This document shows positions 53,928 to 64,000 of a DNA stretch of 64,000 nucleotides, piece by piece (the first letter of the stretch is position 1; each line of letters opens with the position of its first letter). Both the position numbers and the translations under genes were made by a program. The DNA lies in NCBI RefSeq assembly GCF_000247815.1, contig NC_021678.1, forward strand, positions 3,116,599 to 3,180,598, in the 5' to 3' direction. The notes under the pieces were generated by a model. That model saw only the letters and a list, made by a program, of their open reading frames with translations, ran no database searches and was not told the DNA's origin. The stretch comes from Ficedula albicollis (taxonomy: Eukaryota > Chordata > Aves > Passeriformes > Muscicapidae).

Positions 53928-54904
53928 TGAGATGACTTTATCTGGTTACGTTGTTTTGAATTTTCCTTTTCGGATAGGTAATAAATTGTCTATTTATCTA
54001 GCAGACCATTTGAAATGGAGTCCTGCCTTAAACCCCACACCATTTCCATGAACAGTGCTGCTGGGTAGCACAGGAATGATGAGCAGGTAGAATCCAGCTC
54101 AGCATTTTGAAGGTGAGCTCCACCTGTGGCTGTGGTTTTCACCAAAAAAAGGTTTTTTCATCCTTTTATTCAAGCTGGTAAGGCACAGCTGAGGGCTAAA
54201 CCAGATGTGATTACAGCAAACCTCAACTTCAGGTAATTCTGAGGAGAATGCATGAAATTTGGGAGTGGGTAAACAATCCAGATGACATCAGGATGGAGGT
54301 TAGAAGGCAGCTGAGCAGCAGAAAGATCAGCATCAGGTTTATTCATGCAGCCTTTAAATACAAGCCTGCTTGGGCAAGTAATGAGAACTTTGAGCTGCCC
54401 CACTGCTCCCTCTGTGCACAACTTGATATTAGCTTGAAAGCAGCAGCAGTGCTATCTGGGAGTGCAGATAACAAAAAATAAATAAAAACAGATAATAAAA
54501 CTTAATTTTCAGTTGTTGGTAATGCCACCAGTTGCGTGCAAAGAGCTGTTCAGCAAAGCCTGTGGTGTTCCAGGTGGAATCACCTTCCTGTTTATCAGGT
54601 TTTGGGGTTTTGGAGTCTTGTCCACAGTCAGTTTGAAAGCTGTGTCTTAAATTCCTCCCCTTGGAATTAAAAGGAGTTCTGTGAGCTGGCAAGGTGGGAA
54701 TCTTGGTCAAAGGTAGGACCTCTTTGTTTTGGAGGCTTTTTCCAGCCCAAATGATTCTGTGTGTTCAAGTTTATGTAATTGGTTGATAGGAAAAAATTAA
54801 ATAGCTGAGGCTATTTTGCTCCTCATGTAAATGTACAGTTTGTAAGTCAGGGCCAGAGTGACATTTAAGCCAAGTTTTCATAGAAAATTTAAAATCAGGG
54901 GTTT

Positions 54905-55030
54905 AGTCCCTCTCTTGGAGCCCTTTCAGGCCCTTAGAAGGGGCTCTGATTTCTCCCTGGAGCCTTCTCCAGGTGAGCTCCTCCAGCCTGGACCTGTAGG
55001 AGAGCTGCATCCATCGATTATTTCTCCCAG
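54905..55030 (-). mobile_element. Diverged CR1 fragment
   Basis: Stretch with TCTTGGAGCCCTTTCAGG and CTGGAGCCTTCTCCAGGTG, plus GAGCTCCTCCAGCCTGGACC, resembles the CR1 3' half in reverse. Confidence 0.6.
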
Positions 55031-55674
55031 CAGTTTTATAAAATTCATCTGCTACTTTGTTTTCCTTAGGGGGTTTAAAACCTCTCATTTGGAAGCTGTG
55101 TAAATATATATATATATATATATTTGAGTGTATATATTAATGACCAGATTGGGTTTTGGAGATTTTCCTCAGATATCCCAGAAAGGTGAACCATGTGGGA
55201 CAGAGGGACAAAATGAGCCCTGGCCCTGATGAGTTCCCCCTGGAAAAAAAAGAAAAAAATAAATAATAAATAAATAAATAAATAAAAAATCTCTTCCAGG
55301 AACTATGGGGCAACAGGATCTCCCTGGCTGGGCTGAGTCCCTGCTTTTGGAAGTGCAAATAACCCAAATTCTCTCCGTGGGCTGCCTGACGGGATTTACT
55401 TTAAATGGGTGGTTAAACAGCTACATTTGCACTTCTGTTTTCAGGAGCTTTCTTTCAAAACTGTGGACTTTACGTGAGCCCAGCTCACAAGCCTTAAATC
55501 TGCTGTAAAAGTTTGTTAAATGCATCACAACTCCACCACAAAGCCATCAGGCCACTTCTGTTTTTCTGGCTGAAGTGAGAGAAAACAGTCACGCAGGATT
55601 TGAACAGCAGCAGGGTTTTTATTTTCATTTTCTCTCTCTGAGGCACTGATCTGTGCTTTGGGGAGTGATTTGCC

Positions 55675-55678
<4 letters not shown>

Positions 55679-55713
<35 letters not shown>
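55679..55713. repeat. Poly-T tract
   Basis: Roughly 35 T in a row directly upstream of the AT-rich satellite-like block. Confidence 0.9.
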
Positions 55714-55714
<1 letters not shown>

Positions 55715-55779
55715 TGTTTAGTTTCTCTTGGTTACGGTGGAGGAAGGTTGCAGTTCATGGGAATCCCAGGCTGGATTAG

Positions 55780-56450
55780 CCAAAAAAAAGTCCTAAAATG
55801 GCCAAAAAAGTCCTAAAATCTGCAGAGACACCCAAAATTCCAAGGATTTCTGGTAAACATATTGGGAAGGAATTCCTAAATAAATCTACCCTTAAGTGAC
55901 AAAAAAATCCTAAAAATCCCTTCCAAAAAGTCTTAAATTTGGTCACTGGACACCCAAAATGTGCACTTAAACACCCCAAAATGGTCTCAACCTCAGGGAA
56001 ATTCCAGGGATTTCTGGGTGGAAATACCAGGAAAAAGCTGGGAAACACAGGGGAAAAAATCCAGGGAAAATCTGATTTAAAATGGCCCAAAATCCGCCCC
56101 AAAAATTGCACTGAAAATGGTCAGAAAGTCCTAAAATCTGCCTTAAAACACCCAAAATCTGTCAAAATACCAAGGATTTCTGGGAAAAACATCAGGAAAA
56201 ATCCATCTTAAAAAAACCCCAGAAATCCCCGAAAATTCGCCCTAAGAAACGCAAAAAAAAAACCCTAAAAATCACACTAAAAATGGCAAAAAAAATCTTA
56301 AAATCTGCACTAAAAAAACAGAAAATGGCCTCAAATCTAAGTGAGGTTCCTGGGGGAGAAAAAACCGGGAAAAAGTTGGGAAACACTGGGAAAAAAATTT
56401 CGGGGAAATCCGACTTTTAAGTGGCCAAAAATACCCCAAAAGACTCAGCA
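55780..56450. repeat. AT-rich satellite-like block, ~340-bp units
   Basis: Built from degenerate short modules (CCAAAAT, TCCTAAAAT, CAAGGATTTCTGG, GGGAAAAA). A longer period shows when CAAGGATTTCTGG at about 55838 recurs near 56171, and GGGAAACAC with GGGAAAAAA near 56040 recurs near 56375. About two diverged copies. The open frames here are by-products of the repeat. Confidence 0.75.
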
Positions 56451-56647
56451 GTGATGAACTCCTGATTTTTGGGGTTTTTTTTTGGTTTATTAAAAATGTA
56501 TGTGACCTCTTGAACTTTTAAATAACTTTTAAATAAGGAGTCTTTGCTGGGCTATCACAATCTGGCCTCGTCGAGCTGTTCATTGTTTGTCTGGCTGTGA
56601 ATATTTGGGAATATGTTCTTTATGTGTGCTTTTTAATGAGATTTTGA

Positions 56648-56740
56648 ATTATTTTTTTTGTTTTTTGTTTTTGTTTTTTTTTGTTTTTGTTTTTGTTTTT
56701 GTTTTTTTTTGTTTTTTTTTTTTTGTTTTTTGTTTTTTTG
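56648..56740. repeat. T-rich (TTTTTG)n microsatellite
   Basis: T runs separated by single G. Confidence 0.9.
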
Positions 56741-57049
56741 AAATGCACTTTTTATCTAGGCTGTGAAATGTCCTATTAAAATGCCCATTAGTGTTTCTTT
56801 TCTGGAGGCCCATTGGATAAACATGAGTAAATGTTTAGTTTTGTCTGTTTTTACAAGTGACTTTGATCATTTCACCATTCCTGCAGTTTTCCACTGTGCT
56901 AACTTTGTATCAGTTGAATTTCTTTCTAATTACAGAATTCTTTTCAAGGAAACATGCAAGACCCTCTTTTGTCTCTTGATTGTGTGGAGAATTGGAGAGG
57001 GAATAGAGAGCTCATGAAAAGGAAAAAAAAAAAAAAAAAAATTTTTGGG

Positions 57050-57050
<1 letters not shown>

Positions 57051-57102
<52 letters not shown>
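57051..57102. repeat. 52-bp poly-G run (probable artefact)
   Basis: Left flank (A run, TTTTTGGGC) and right flank (A run, CATTCTTGGGCC) again look like two versions of one sequence around an inserted G run. Confidence 0.8.
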
Positions 57103-57103
<1 letters not shown>

Positions 57104-59577
57104 AAAAAAAAAAAAAACATTCTTGGGCCAGGTAGATTTATTATTCGTTTTTATCATAAAAATCTAACCTAACTTTTTGAGTGGCCTGGCAGTGAGGATG
57201 AAAAGCCACTTGGCCACCTCCACTCTGGCAAATCCACAAGGAATTCAAAGTGATGGGAAGCAAGCTGGGACCAGTTCAGTGCTGAGAGCCCATCCTCAGA
57301 CAAGGTTATTTTTTCAGTTCTGTTCACATTTTGCACACCAGGATTTGTCAGTGGGATGGGGAGATCTGGTGTGTTCTTAAATATGATGTCACCAAACCCA
57401 ATGTGAATAAATATGTATTTCACAGCCAGGCTTTGGGGGGAAACTGATGAATGGAAAAATGGAAATCTCGTGGCTGGCTGAGGAGCTGGCCGTTCCAAAC
57501 AAGCAGAATTACTGCATTTTCTCAGTAAATCTTAATTGTTTGATCCTTGTTCTGTGCCTCTTGCTGTGTCATCTGATGAATGCCATGAATTAAATATAGT
57601 ACATTCATTTAAACCACCCACAAATAGTCCTTCCTCCCTATCTCAGCCCAGCCAGCTTTAAAAATAAGTGCTATGTGCTTTTATTTACCACATCCTGCAC
57701 CGCATGACACTTCCAAGGATGGAACCAAGGAGAGCACATAGCAGTGCTGTTCCATGATTGGAAATTAGATTACAGATTAGAAAGCCCAGAGGGACCACTC
57801 TGACCAGATAAAACAGTCCCCTGGAGGCCAGAAGACTGTTTTAATTGGGGCCAATCTAGAGAGAAACATCCAGTCTTGGCATAAACACTTCCAGTGGTGG
57901 ATGAGCCAAAGGATGCTTGGTGTGTTTTACTGGGGATTGCTCTGGCTTGTGATTTTTTCAGCTTTTGGGAAGGGCAAGAGGTCCTCCATTCCTTGCCTTT
58001 GATAGATTTATCTCTCCCTTTAAATCCTGCCTTGAAGGAAGCCTGGGTTTAGCTGGCCAGGCTGGGCTTGCGTCGGCCGGAGTGAAAAGTCCTCTATGAA
58101 ATGTTTGCTTCCCAGACTTATGCAATCCCTGTGGGATTAAGTTGTTCCTTGGCCTTCTCTGTGTGGGCTGGACAGAGCATGGTCCCTGAGCTTTTCATCT
58201 GCAGGCGTGGTTTCCAAAACTCTTCATGTGTCCTGACCAGGGCTCCTTGCACTGGATTTAAACCCGGATTTAAATCCTATGAAGGTGTGCTTTAAATGTC
58301 TGCTTTTCCCTCTGGTGTTGTACCTGCTGTCCTGCACTTTCCTGATGGGTTTTTTTTTTTGGGGGGGGGAGGGCTGAGTAAGAAGTTGAAATTACAGAAA
58401 GAAGTTGGTAGTGGGGTCATGTGCAGAAATTAAGGGGAGGCTGTGGCTGTGTTGTTCCCTGGAAGTAAAACCACAAAGAAAACCTTGCCCCTCTTCCTCA
58501 CAGCGGGCTGCTGGCACAGGCAGCATTCCTTCAACCTGGAGGCAAAGCCCCCTTTGCTCCCTCCTCCCCTGCAGCTTGCAGTGACACTGAGGATGTGGCC
58601 GGAATCCCTGCAGGATCTTCCCACAGTTTCCCCAGGGACAGGCCAGTTCTTTTTGCAATTAGCATAATTGACTGGGAAAGAATCCTGTTTGCCTCGGGGT
58701 GAGGAACTGTGGGATTAAACCTGGACACACGGTGCACATGCTGGGGTGGAGGCTGCAGGAGGATGGGAGGCTCTGTGTTCTGGGGGTGTTCCCTGCCTGT
58801 GTTTTGCACACAGATTCCACCACTGAGGTGGTTTTTACACCTACCAGACTCTCTCAGTCTTGGCCCATTTTACCAGCCTGTAACAAATTCTCGTCATAAA
58901 GCATAATTTTTGTGAAAGATTCCATTTTTTTTTTTTCTCTTAATGAGCAGGTGATTCTCTGATTTACTTTGGGTTCTGAAGCTGTGGGCAAAATTGACTT
59001 CGGCGAGGCCAGGCTTTTTTTATGATGGTTATAAAATATTGCTGGTGTGGCATCTTAATTCTTTGTGATCTGCACCACAGATTTGAGCCAAAGCTGAATT
59101 CCATCTCAGGCCTTAAAGCCTGGCTTAAAGATCCCTTTTTAACTTGGTGTTGTGGGAGGTGTGTGCACGTTGGAGGTTCCACAGCTCTGCTGGGGGACAC
59201 CAGGTGCTGTTCCAGTGGGATGTTCCAGTCATCCCCACTTCCCAGGGAGCCACAGGGAAGGGTGGGATGGGAGGAAAACCCTCCATGCCCAGGTCAGAGG
59301 GTGCCTGGTGTGCTCTGCAGAGCCCCTTTGTTGTGTAAGCAGCTCCACTGTTGTGGCGCCTACTTTAATTAAGGCTCTGACAGTATTTCCATAATAAGCC
59401 ATATTTTAAAAGGGTTTATTACTCAACTGTAAAATCTGCTGCAGGCTGGGACTTGGACTAGGAAAGCTTCATTCTTTAAGTGTTGTCTGAACTTAAAAAG
59501 CTGTTTTTAAAAAAATGTATGGCTGCAAAGAAACCTTTCTTTGATGGTATAGATGAAATCTTTATTTATAAAAATAA

Positions 59578-59661
59578 GGGTTTGCAGTCCTAGAAGCAGT
59601 GCCTGTTGAAGTGGCTGGAGGGTTTGCAGTCCTATAAGCAATGCCTGTTGAAGTGGCTGGT
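59578..59661. repeat. 42-bp tandem duplication
   Basis: GGGTTTGCAGTCCTA at 59578 and 59620 head two similar 42-bp units ending GAAGTGGCTGG. Confidence 0.88.
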
Positions 59662-60945
59662 GTTGATTGCACTGCTTAGGGTATTTTTAACCATGAAATC
59701 TCCATTATGGTCATTCTGTAATGTGCTGTAATTTGAATACTGATGTGTCTTACTGTCTGTGTGATGAAAAGTAAAAAGCCTCACTTAGGGCTGGGGCTTT
59801 AGTGCCTGATGGATTTCAAACAGCAGGAGAGAGAATTCCTGCCTGTTAAGAACCTTCCTGTAAATCAGAACAAGTGTAGGAAGGGACAGTGTGTTAATGC
59901 CAAACAAAACTGCAACTTCTCCACATGTTTAGGATACACTTGTCCTGCTGTGCTCTCTTTTCAGCCAAAGGCTGAAATCAGAATAACATCTTTTAATGAG
60001 GGAAGTGCATTATGGATGAGCTAACAGAGCAGACCAGGACACAATATTTGGAAACAATTTTTTGCCAGATAACTGGACAGGTTTTCCTTGTTTCGTGGTG
60101 TTGTTAGTTTTTTTTTTTTTTGGTTGGTCTGGGTTTTTTCTGGCTTCTGGTTAGTCAGGTGAGAAAACCCCTGCAGTGTCCTGCAGAAGGGGCTGGGCTG
60201 TAATTGATTTTCCTTTCAGTGACTGGTTGTTCAGAGATTCCTGTAGGACCAGGACATGTGCCAGTAGGATTTCAGCAGAGTGCTCTGAAGCACAGCAAGG
60301 TCTTCCTGGTGTTTTTATTCCTCCAGAAGGAGTTTCCTATTTTGGGTCAGCTGTTTAAGTTGAGAAGCTCTGCTGTTACTTACTGTGAATGTGATAACAT
60401 TTAGCTGCTTATTCTGGATTATATTTAGACATACACAACTTGATCCAGGGAAGAGACCTAATACCCTGGAAGCCTGGACCACTCACTTGATGGGTTTCTG
60501 TTGCCTTTGTGACAAGCCCAAGTCCCACAGAATGAAGGGATTTGTCAAAAATAAGTAGTTTCCAATCCTAGTGGTTGAGAGTGGGGCTGCAAGAGTTGTT
60601 TTTTTCCTCTGGCAGTTTTTTGTCAGAGAGCTTTGATTATATCATGCAACTATTCAAAACTAGAAATACTATTTTTACAGCTATCATGATAGTATTTTTC
60701 ATGTGGTTACAGTGGTATCAGTTTTATTCTGCAGCGTCTGGGGGATTTGGTTTTGGTTTGTTTTGTTTGGGTTTTTTTAATCCAGAGTTAAAGAGTCACC
60801 TTAAATTCTGAGCTGCTCTGGCCATGTCTGGAAAATGAAATATTTTCTGTGCTAGTGAGACAAGTTGAAAGAAATGAAAAAATCAGAAGGCAAACATGCT
60901 TAGTTTCAAAGCCTGACCTGGGAGCTGGAGAAGAAGAAGTTTGAT

Positions 60946-61365
60946 GATCCTGGAATGGTTTGGGTTGGAAGGGACCTTAAAGCTCATCCAGTGCCATCCC
61001 CTGCCACGGGCAGGGACACCTTCCACTATCCCCGGCTGCTCCTGCTCTGGGCACCCTGTGCCAGGGCCTGCCCACCCTGCCAGGGAACAATTCCTTCCCA
61101 ATATCCCATCTATCCCTGCCCTCTGGCAGTGGAGACATTCCCTGTGTCCTGTCCCTCCATCCCTTGTATAGTCTCTCTCCATCCTTCCTGTAGCTCCTTC
61201 AGGCACTGGGAGGCCACAGTTTGGTCACCCCAAAGCTTCTCCTCTCCAGGCTGAACATTCCCAGCTCTCCCAGCCTTTCTTCCCAGCAGAGCTGCTCCAT
61301 CCCTCTCACCATCCTGGAGCCTCCTCTGGACTCTCCAGCATGTTCTCACTCCAGGTTCACGTGCT
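60946..61365 (-). mobile_element. CR1 LINE 3' fragment
   Basis: Long reverse-oriented CR1: TGGAATGGTTTGGGTTGG, CTCATCCAGTGCCATCCCC, AGGGAACAATTCCTTCCC, CTCCTCTCCAGGCTGAAC and CATCCTGGAGCCTCCTCTGG. Confidence 0.92.
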
Positions 61366-61384
61366 GCTGATGTACCAAAACCAT

Positions 61385-61440
61385 CCCAGAATCACTGAGA
61401 CTGGAAAAGCCCCTCTGAGATTGCTGAGTCCAGCCCTTAG
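61385..61440 (-). mobile_element. Second CR1-like 3' end
   Basis: CAGAATCACTGAGACTGG and AAAGCCCCTCTGAGATTGC resemble another CR1 subfamily's 3' end in reverse, adjacent to the larger fragment. Confidence 0.5.
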
Positions 61441-61550
61441 ACCCAGCTCTGCCCCACATCCCAATGTGCTGTGGCTTCACACAGGGAAAAGGGAGGATCA
61501 CTTTCTGCTGTGTCCCAGCGCTGACATTCAGATCTCTTGCAGCAGATGGC

Positions 61551-61684
61551 AGTGCTCCCAGTGCTCCCAGTGCTCCCAGTGCTCCCAGTGCCTCCTGCAC
61601 AGGCTGTTCTGCCTCCAGCTCTCCGTGCCTGGCTCCCATTGCACAGGCTGTCCTGCCTCCAGCTCTCCGTGCCTGGCTCCCATC
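61551..61684. repeat. Short tandem repeats (10-bp and 44-bp)
   Basis: About four to five copies of GTGCTCCCAG, then two copies of a 44-bp unit beginning GCACAGGCTG (61597 and 61641). Confidence 0.88.
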
Positions 61685-61914
61685 CTGGCCATCAGGGCTG
61701 TGATTTTTGTCTGTGTGTACATCAGTGATGGATCTCTGTGTTTCCTCTTCCAGGCTTTGGAGCAGGAAGAGCCAGAGTTGCTGACTGGGGGTAAGGGATT
61801 GTCACTGGTCTACCTGTAATTGGGGAAGTTGTGTTTGGATCTTGGCTCACATCCAGGCTGCTGCAGGAGGGGGAGGGAGAGAGGGTGCTCCCCCCATGCC
61901 TGCAGAGTAAAGAA

Positions 61915-62055
61915 CTACTTCCTGATATCTAATCTAAACCTAATACCTACTTTGAACTTCCACTTCTTCACTTAAGGCCATTCCCCCTTGTCCTGTCCCT
62001 CCACACCCATGGGAAAAATCCTTTTCCAGCTCTCTTGGAGCCCCTCTAGGCTGCT
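61915..62055 (-). mobile_element. CR1 fragment
   Basis: ACTACTTCCTGATATCTAATC, AAGGCCATTCCCCCTTGTCC and CAGCTCTCTTGGAGCCCC are CR1 in reverse. Confidence 0.75.
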
Positions 62056-62145
62056 GATATGACAGGAGAGACTTTGCACGGGTCTCACAAACTGTTTAAA
62101 GTTTGAAGGGTGTTTCAGACTGTCTTTTCACTGTCACAGGCCATC

Positions 62146-62340
62146 CCTTCTTTCACATTCTGTGCTGATCCTGGTGACAATAGCCTTCTTTCACATTCTG
62201 TGCTGAGCCTGGTGACAATAGTCATGTTAATTGTTTGAGGCTCTCAGGTGACAGTAAAGCCCCTTCTTTCACATTCTGTGCTGATCCTGGTGACAATAGT
62301 CATGTCAATTGTTTGAGGCTCTCAGGTGACAGTAAAGCAC
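62146..62340. repeat. Nested tandem repeat (38 and 78 bp)
   Basis: CCTTCTTTCACATTCTGTGC begins at 62146, 62184 and 62262. The first interval is 38 bp and the second 78 bp; the longer unit adds a GGCTCTCAGGTGACAG segment. Confidence 0.88.
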
Positions 62341-62839
62341 ACATGGGTTCCCCTCTGGCACTTCAGCAGAGAAATTCATTCAGGGTTTGCAGAAACCATC
62401 AAAGGTGGAACACCTGCTGGTTAACCACCTGCTTTTGAAAACTTTTCTTCCCAGTTGTTGCCTCTTGAAGTGTTTTTCTGGGGCTGGCTGATCCTCTTAG
62501 AGACGAGAGTTCTCTGTCTGGAGAAGTGCTGAGCCTCCTCAATTACCCCATCTCCCAGACACCTTTTCCCCCCAGCTCATTTTTAAGGTCAGAATTTGTC
62601 ATTTCAGGATGAGTACTGTACAGAAATTTAAGCTCTGCTTCTCCCTGCTTCCTTGCATGGAAGGTACAGATCGTGCAGGGCTGCCCACTCAAGCAGACTT
62701 TGTGCCATTAGCAAGTTTCCATTGCCATTGACTTTTCAGCAGTCCAATTGTTTGTACACTTTTAAACTTCTTACCAGTCTCTGCAGGAGCCCACTAAAAA
62801 TACCCACTGGCAGCTCCTCACCCATTTCACAGGATCAGG

Positions 62840-62935
62840 GAATCACAGAATGGTTTGGGTTGGAAGGGACATTAAAAATCATCTTCCATGAGACCTGGTT
62901 GCTCCAAGCCCTGTCCGAGCTGGCCTTGAAAATTT
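62840..62935 (-). mobile_element. CR1 fragment
   Basis: AATCACAGAATGGTTTGGG, TTGGAAGGGACATTAAAAATC and CCAAGCCCTGTCCGAGCTGG are CR1 3' end in reverse. Confidence 0.85.
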
Positions 62936-64000
62936 CTGCATTTTGTTGTATTTTTAGTGTGTTTTAGCATCTCTCATCTCCTGCTGGGCCTGAATAATTT
63001 TTCAGGTTGGGTTGTGCATTGTCTCAGCTTTTTCTAAAAAGGTGGAATGAGCTCTGAGCTTGGTGCTGAGCACTCAGTTACAGAATACAACAACTTTTTA
63101 TGGTGCTTTTGGTAGAGAGATCCGCTCTTCTGCAGTTCAGAAGAGCAAAAAAAACACACAGAGCATATTTGGGAGGAGAACAGCAGCTCTCTGAGTGATT
63201 CTTTTCAGCAGTTGCAGTGGAAATCTTTGAAGAGACTTTCAGACATTTAGCACCGGCCAAGGCAACTTTAATTCTTAAACCGCGCAATCGAAAATAAACT
63301 ACCCTGCCAATTCAGTAAAAGGATTCATCCCATTGTTTCTTCTCAGTTTAGGGAGACAGAACATCTGGCATGGGGATGCACAGAAGTGTCTGTTAATCTC
63401 AGCTGTGAGCCTTCCTTCTGGACTGCCTCTCTCTGAAAACCTCAGTTCTGTCTTTTCCTCCTTTAGTTCAAGTTTCTCTTGGTTCATCTTCCACTTGCTT
63501 TTTGAAAACTGGTTTTCCCTAAACTTTTTTTTTATATATAAATCTGTTACCTCTACTGTATTTTCTCTTGTCTTTTCCTCCTGTCTTACTGCCTTGTGTT
63601 TAATGTTATTTTTCCCTCTGTACACACTGCCTTGGTTCTCATCTGCTCTTTTGCTTATTTCCCTGCTCCTTTACCCAGTCCCAGTTTCTTCCTTTCTCTC
63701 CATTTGTATCCACTTCAGATTCTTCCATTTGCAGTGCTGGAACACATCAGAAATTATGTTTTCCCCTCTCCCTTGCCCTTTCAGTTACTGAAATATGCAC
63801 ATAAGAATTCAAATGGGCTTCTAAAAATAGTAAAAGGATAAAACTGTTTGTTTCAGCTTTTCAGCCTTTGCTTTATTAGAACTTCTGGGAGGAAAGGCCC
63901 AGAAAGTCTAGAACTAATTCAGCTGCAGGGAACAAATTAAGAAAAAAAAAAAAAAAAAGGCAAAATAAAACCCAGAAAGAAATATGGCCACAACTTATTT

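Noticed and set aside
55776..56211. Lys- or Phe-rich frames of 90-111 codons
   Set aside because: Explained by the AT-rich repeat modules.
61340..61819. 159-codon frame ending in an exon-like segment before GGTAAGGG at about 61788
   Set aside because: It runs through CR1 and tandem repeats and does not match any renalase exon.

Overview
The window is vertebrate nuclear DNA, most likely from a bird and probably a passerine. The evidence is CR1-type LINE 3' ends in many places, avian-style solo LTRs, intron-rich genes with GT/AG splice sites, and a lipase/renalase neighbourhood like human 10q23 (RNLS beside the LIPJ-LIPF-LIPK-LIPN-LIPM cluster). The species call is inference. Nothing here looks prokaryotic, and I see no RNA gene or CRISPR array.

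Layout. 1-1.23 kb: AT-rich, no gene seen. About 1.24-1.75 kb: solo-LTR-like element. 1.86-4.63 kb: 47-bp satellite, about 59 copies. 4.63-5.6 kb: GC/CpG-rich segment with two YY1-like motifs. 5.6-12.09 kb: no gene recognised. 12,093-15,766 (+): nine coding exons of an acid-lipase-family gene, 393 codons, in which the nucleophile Ser of GxSxG is Ala. A 12-bp/4-bp ATCC minisatellite starts on its stop codon. 16.3-20.2 kb: intergenic, with a 358-bp tandem duplication and a CR1. 26,468-20,877 (-): a second nine-exon acid lipase, also 393 codons, with an intact Ser-Asp-His triad and a 760-bp solo LTR 9 bp from one splice donor. 26.5-33.3 kb: intergenic, with a roughly 0.5-kb complex duplication, a second copy of the first LTR in inverse orientation and a 1.39-kb pure C run. 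From 33,339 (+): renalase (RNLS) exons 1, 3 and 4. Exon 2 is missing, apparently lost in a 0.9-kb C run plus N gap. 36 kb to the end: RNLS intron 4, with CR1 fragments, small tandem duplications, two N gaps and five poly-G runs.

How the genes relate. The two lipases are convergent paralogues with the same exon phases and nearly the same exon lengths. Lipase 2 and RNLS are divergent, as LIPJ and RNLS are in human. Both lipases carry a predicted signal peptide and belong to the secreted/lysosomal acid lipase family. RNLS is a flavoprotein and is functionally separate.

Main points to follow up: the apparently dead but otherwise intact lipase 1; the solo LTR beside a lipase 2 donor; and the homopolymer runs, several bounded by near-copies of the same flank, which look like gap-filling artefacts and hide RNLS exon 2.
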